The position numbers and the translations under genes are program-made. Of a stretch of DNA of 24,915 nucleotides, positions 22,916 to 24,915 are shown one piece after another; the first letter of the stretch is position 1, and each line of letters opens with the position of its first letter. The notes below the pieces were generated by a model. That model ran no database searches and was not told the DNA's origin. It saw nothing but the letters and a program-made list of their open reading frames with translations. This DNA comes from a virus. The DNA lies in the IMG/VR virus record IMGVR_UViG_3300037247_000458, positions 1 to 24,915 of that record, one strand, 5' to 3'.

Positions 22916-23506
22916 TCATTCGCTTGGGGTTATGGGTTCGGGCTGTTTATCAGATGCCCTATCCACAACATCTTGGGGTAGCTGGTCCACCTCGCGGCGA
23001 CGTGCGGCCTGTATCCTGCCGGCCAGAACAGCAACCCTAACGTCAAGTTCAACCCGCTTGGCTGCGAAGTCTCCGCGCAGTTCGTGAGCTAGTCTGACTG
23101 CTCTGAGCCTAACGTCGTGGGCCACAAGTGGCTTAGAGTACACGATGTCGCCAGTCTTCTGATGGATGAATGCCTTTGTCTCTTTCGCGTTCATGCCTTG
23201 CTTGACTCTCTTTGCCAACTTCTCGACTGTGAGGCCAGCGGCATCATAAATGCGGGTGAGTTCTCTTTCTCCGTTGTCACTCTTGATGATTCGGTTACCT
23301 GTTTGGGGTGCTGAGACAGGGGAAAAGCCTGCCGCTATTGCTGACTGAGTAGCATTGCCCTCTGTGGGGGAGTTAGGGTCGACGTAGGCGCGGATTAGTC
23401 GTCGGTGCTTTGGGGTTAGGCTGTTTCCGGCGGTTCTGAGGTCAATGCGGCCTGATTTGGTGAGTTTAGGTAGCTTGGGGTCTTTCCGGCGTTTAGGCTT
23501 ACTCAC
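22916..23506 (-). CDS. terS: Terminase small subunit (196 aa)
   Basis: The start is a GTG at 23506 with AGGG upstream. A basic N-terminus (PKRRKDPKLPKLTKSGR) precedes a helix-turn-helix of the terminase small-subunit type: LTPKHRRLIRAYVDP, then GNATQSAIAAGFSPVSAPQTGNRII (about 30-74). A following segment (LTVEKLAKRVKQGMNAKETK, GDIVYSKPLVAHDVRLRAVRLAHELRGDF, about 91-150) matches the oligomerisation part of these proteins. It recognises the packaging site and activates TerL. It is located just upstream of the 81-aa gene and TerL. Confidence 0.82.
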   Translation of the reverse strand: MSKPKRRKDPKLPKLTKSGRIDLRTAGNSLTPKHRRLIRAYVDPNSPTEGNATQSAIAAGFSPVSAPQTGNRIIKSDNGERELTRIYDAAGLTVEKLAKRVKQGMNAKETKAFIHQKTGDIVYSKPLVAHDVRLRAVRLAHELRGDFAAKRVELDVRVAVLAGRIQAARRREVDQLPQDVVDRASDKQPEPITPSE

Positions 23507-23533
23507 CGGGCAACCCTACGCTCTCAGGGGGTG

Positions 23534-23800
23534 CTAGTCAAGCCCGCCTTCCACGTGGTGACATCCTTGCGTCAGACAAATCAGTCGGCGGCTGGGGTCT
23601 TTCGTCCACTCATCCATGAATAGCTTGCGCTGATGAATAGGGCAGAATCCACTACGGGGTTTCCCTTGGGGTGTACTCATGGGGAGTTTCCCCGGTCCTT
23701 GTGGCTCTATTGTCCCACACAATCCAGTGAAGCTCCGCCAATCTGTTGCAATGTGAGAAAGCCGCAGCGCATCCCGTAGGCTCAGGTGCGGCTTCTTCAT
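23534..23800 (-). CDS. Small Cys/His protein at the head of the late operon (88 aa; start uncertain)
   Basis: In-frame ATGs lie at 23815, 23800 and 23680. None of the first two has a ribosome site; the last, giving 48 aa, has GGGGAAA upstream but within a short GGGG/CCCC hairpin. The C-terminal part shows FCPIHQRKLFMDEW and then ICLTQGCHHVEGG, so Cys and His residues could bind zinc. It ends 27 bases before terS. I do not recognise the family. By position it may be a late-operon regulator or terminase accessory protein. Confidence 0.45.
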   Translation of the reverse strand: MKKPHLSLRDALRLSHIATDWRSFTGLCGTIEPQGPGKLPMSTPQGKPRSGFCPIHQRKLFMDEWTKDPSRRLICLTQGCHHVEGGLD

Positions 23801-23810
23801 GCTGCAAGAT

Positions 23811-23819
23811 ACCATAGCA
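23811..23819 (-). promoter_or_regulatory. Possible extended -10 promoter for the minus-strand operon
   Basis: On the minus strand TGCTATGGT resembles an extended -10 (TGnTATAAT with two mismatches). A TTGCCC lies 19 bases further upstream. A start site about 7 bases downstream would leave almost no leader before the ATG at 23800. This is a weak call. Confidence 0.25.
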
Positions 23820-23935
23820 CTAGGGGGCTAGGCTAGGGCAAATGACTCATGCGGTTTAGGCGGTTTGACCTATTCCCTGCGGTTTGCGCTGGTGCTAGGG
23901 TGGACGCATGAGGAAGGAAACCGGAGGGAAAGAAG
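23816..23935. promoter_or_regulatory. Divergent control region with GCGGTTT and CTAGG repeats
   Basis: These ~120 gene-free bases separate the leftward and rightward operons. GCGGTTT occurs at 23851-23857, 23860-23866 and 23879-23885. CTAGG occurs at 23820, 23828, 23833 and 23895. ATGACTCAT at 23842-23850 is a 9-bp palindrome. A TTGACC at 23865-23870 could be a -35 for the plus strand, but no good -10 follows. The repeats look like operator sites for a phage regulator. Confidence 0.5.
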
Positions 23936-24034
23936 ATGGAAACACAAATGGCCGCTAACGCCTTCTTGTTGGTTGTAGCATTGCTGTATGGAATTGTGCG
24001 AGTTGCAGATCGCCTTGCAACTGGGCGCTGGTAG
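23936..24034 (+). CDS. 32-residue single-span membrane microprotein
   Basis: The ATG has a strong GGAGGG eight bases upstream. The translation starts METQMAANAFLLVVALLYGI and ends in VRVADRLATGRW. Residues about 6-21 form one transmembrane helix, followed by a positively charged tail, which suggests an N-out/C-in topology. It is the first gene of the rightward operon. A 16-codon ATG frame at 23908 overlaps its start and may be a leader. The function is unknown. Confidence 0.6.
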   Translation: METQMAANAFLLVVALLYGIVRVADRLATGRW

Positions 24035-24089
24035 TGCTCCCACCGTCTGCTTGCTCTACGGAGTCGGCAGGCTGAGGGATGCTAAGATC

Positions 24090-24347
24090 ATGAGCAAGAA
24101 AACTGCATTGGGTTGTCCAGCTTGTAATTGCTCCAACGATGTTCCACAAATCAGGTGCGAGAATTGCTCATACATCTTTTCGCCTGACTTGCTAGAAGCT
24201 GCGCGGGATTTATATCTCGCAGGTAAACAGCTTCTCAAGGAACGGTCGAAGAAGGTGTATGAATCGGATGGAGAGTTTCAGCAACGGTGGGCCATTGCAT
24301 GGGAACGCTTGCAAAGGGCTGTAGCCAAAGTTGAGAGGGTGAAATGA
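24090..24347 (+). CDS. Zinc-ribbon plus helical protein (85 aa)
   Basis: The chosen ATG at 24090 has GAGGG about 11 bases upstream; the frame is open further back but without a better site. CPAC (Cys9, Cys12) and CENC (Cys23, Cys26) form a zinc ribbon, with an additional Cys14. Residues 33-85 are helical and charged (LLEAARDLYLAGKQLLKER, RWAIAWERLQRAVAKVERV). It overlaps the next gene by four bases (ATGA). I do not recognise a named family; an early regulatory or nucleic-acid-binding role is a guess. Confidence 0.6.
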   Translation: MSKKTALGCPACNCSNDVPQIRCENCSYIFSPDLLEAARDLYLAGKQLLKERSKKVYESDGEFQQRWAIAWERLQRAVAKVERVK

Positions 24348-24643
24348 TGAAACCTGAACTGCTAGCGAAACTCAACACGCTGTTACATGCTTGGCACGAA
24401 GCTGGGCGCGAGTCATTTGAGCACCGCTACAAGAATCTTGACTATGACTCACCAGGTTACGCCAAGAGCGCAACCGAGCGCCGGAAATATATCGCTCTTG
24501 ACTCTGGTTCGTCAGGTGCTTTTCTGGTGGACAAGAACACAGGGCACATTTTCACCATCAAGGCATACGGTGTGCCGAAGCACTGGATCGGGAGCATAGA
24601 CGAATTGAGCGGGGCGCAACTCTTCAATTGGAGGCCATACTAA
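24344..24643 (+). CDS. Small conserved-looking phage protein (99 aa)
   Basis: Tandem ATGs at 24344 and 24347 follow GAGAGGG; the second has better spacing and would give 98 aa. The segment RRKYIALDSGSSGAFLVDKN then TGHIFTIKAYGVPKHWIGSI has the pattern of a small phage protein family (KYIxxDxGxSGxFhVxKxTGxIFxIKAYGVP). The function of that family is not known to me. It lies in a tight rightward operon. Confidence 0.65.
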   Translation: MMKPELLAKLNTLLHAWHEAGRESFEHRYKNLDYDSPGYAKSATERRKYIALDSGSSGAFLVDKNTGHIFTIKAYGVPKHWIGSIDELSGAQLFNWRPY

Positions 24644-24644
24644 G

Positions 24645-24915
24645 ATGTTTCTAAGGAACTTCCGCTGGTATCGGCGTTGGGTTGGAGGCAAGTGGGCTAG
24701 AGCCACTGGCTATCTGTGGGGCAAGCGCTGGGTGTACTGCCCACAGAGCGCAGGGCGGGTTGAAGAGGACTACACACAAACCACGTTCTGCTACTGTCCG
24801 ATCTGTCGGCATGAACTGTGCTCAGACCCCGATGCATTCGTCTATGACAAAGAGTGGGTGCGCTACAAATGCCCAAAGTGTGAAACCTACAGCGATTGGC
24901 ATTTTGATGCCCCTG
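24645..24915 (+). CDS. Zinc-ribbon phage protein, partial at right edge (at least 90 aa)
   Basis: The ATG lies one base after the stop of the previous gene, and the frame is open to the window edge. Residues 1-31 are Trp/Arg-rich (RWYRRWVGGKWARA). CPIC (Cys51, Cys54) with Cys59, and CPKC (Cys76, Cys79), form a zinc ribbon. LCSDPDAFVYDKEWVRYKCP and the ending SDWHFDAP match a widespread small phage protein type of unknown role. Confidence 0.65.
   Translation, partial: MFLRNFRWYRRWVGGKWARATGYLWGKRWVYCPQSAGRVEEDYTQTTFCYCPICRHELCSDPDAFVYDKEWVRYKCPKCETYSDWHFDAP

Noticed and set aside
1-24915. CRISPR array, insertion sequence or attachment site
   Set aside because: No regularly spaced repeats, transposase or integrase motifs, or terminal inverted repeats were seen on either strand.

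Overview
The window is part of a tailed, short-tailed (podovirus-like) bacteriophage genome. It holds a nearly complete P22-type virion-assembly operon on the minus strand and the start of a divergent, probably early, operon on the plus strand. The evidence is the gene order and product types: TerS, a small ORF, TerL, two small ORFs, portal, Com-like zinc finger, scaffold, coat, two small head proteins, a glycosyltransferase-methyltransferase fusion, a small ORF, gp4-like, gp10-like, an ORF in the gp26 position, a GNAT-like ORF in the gp14 position, gp7-like, two further ejection-type proteins, then tail-tip and tailspike proteins. This follows the order of phage P22 genes 3-2-1-8-5-4-10-26-14-7-20-16-9, with insertions. 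No integrase, repressor, lysis gene, tRNA or bacterial housekeeping gene is visible. It looks like an uncultured environmental phage. The host cannot be identified from the window; the standard code, good AGGAG-type ribosome binding sites and bacterial-type Sec signal sequences only say 'bacterium'.

Layout. Minus strand, read from high to low coordinates: 23800-22371 packaging entry (zinc-finger-like ORF, TerS, a structured non-coding stretch, small ORF); 22374-20893 TerL; 20887-20341 small basic ORFs; 20348-18169 portal and Com-like gene; 18133-18096 a rho-independent terminator; 18029-15386 scaffold, coat and two paralogous small head proteins separated by a GC-rich hairpin; 15361-13882 GT-MT fusion and a small ORF; 13881-11135 neck and tail-stabilisation genes; 11138-6514 GNAT-like protein and three ejection-type proteins; 6512-1 three tail proteins. 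The last of these runs off the left edge and occupies the whole of bases 1-3205 (at least 1068 codons). Nearly every junction is a TAATG or ATGA overlap or a gap of a few bases, so the operon looks strongly translationally coupled.

Plus strand, 23936-24915: a 32-residue membrane microprotein, a zinc-ribbon/helical protein, a small conserved-looking phage ORF and a second zinc-ribbon protein cut by the right edge. The divergent control region (about 23816-23935) carries three GCGGTTT repeats and four CTAGG repeats.

How the genes work together: TerS and TerL load DNA through the portal into a scaffold-built coat shell. The small head proteins may decorate it, and gp4-like and gp10-like proteins close it. 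Ejection proteins are packed inside, and the three tail proteins attach at the tail and probably bind or digest host surface polysaccharide. The most unusual points are the GT-MT fusion inside the head-neck gene block, Sec-type signal peptides on two consecutive tail proteins, a 10-bp direct repeat with G-rich and palindromic DNA between terS and terL, and an ORF just upstream of terL interrupted by one in-frame TGA.
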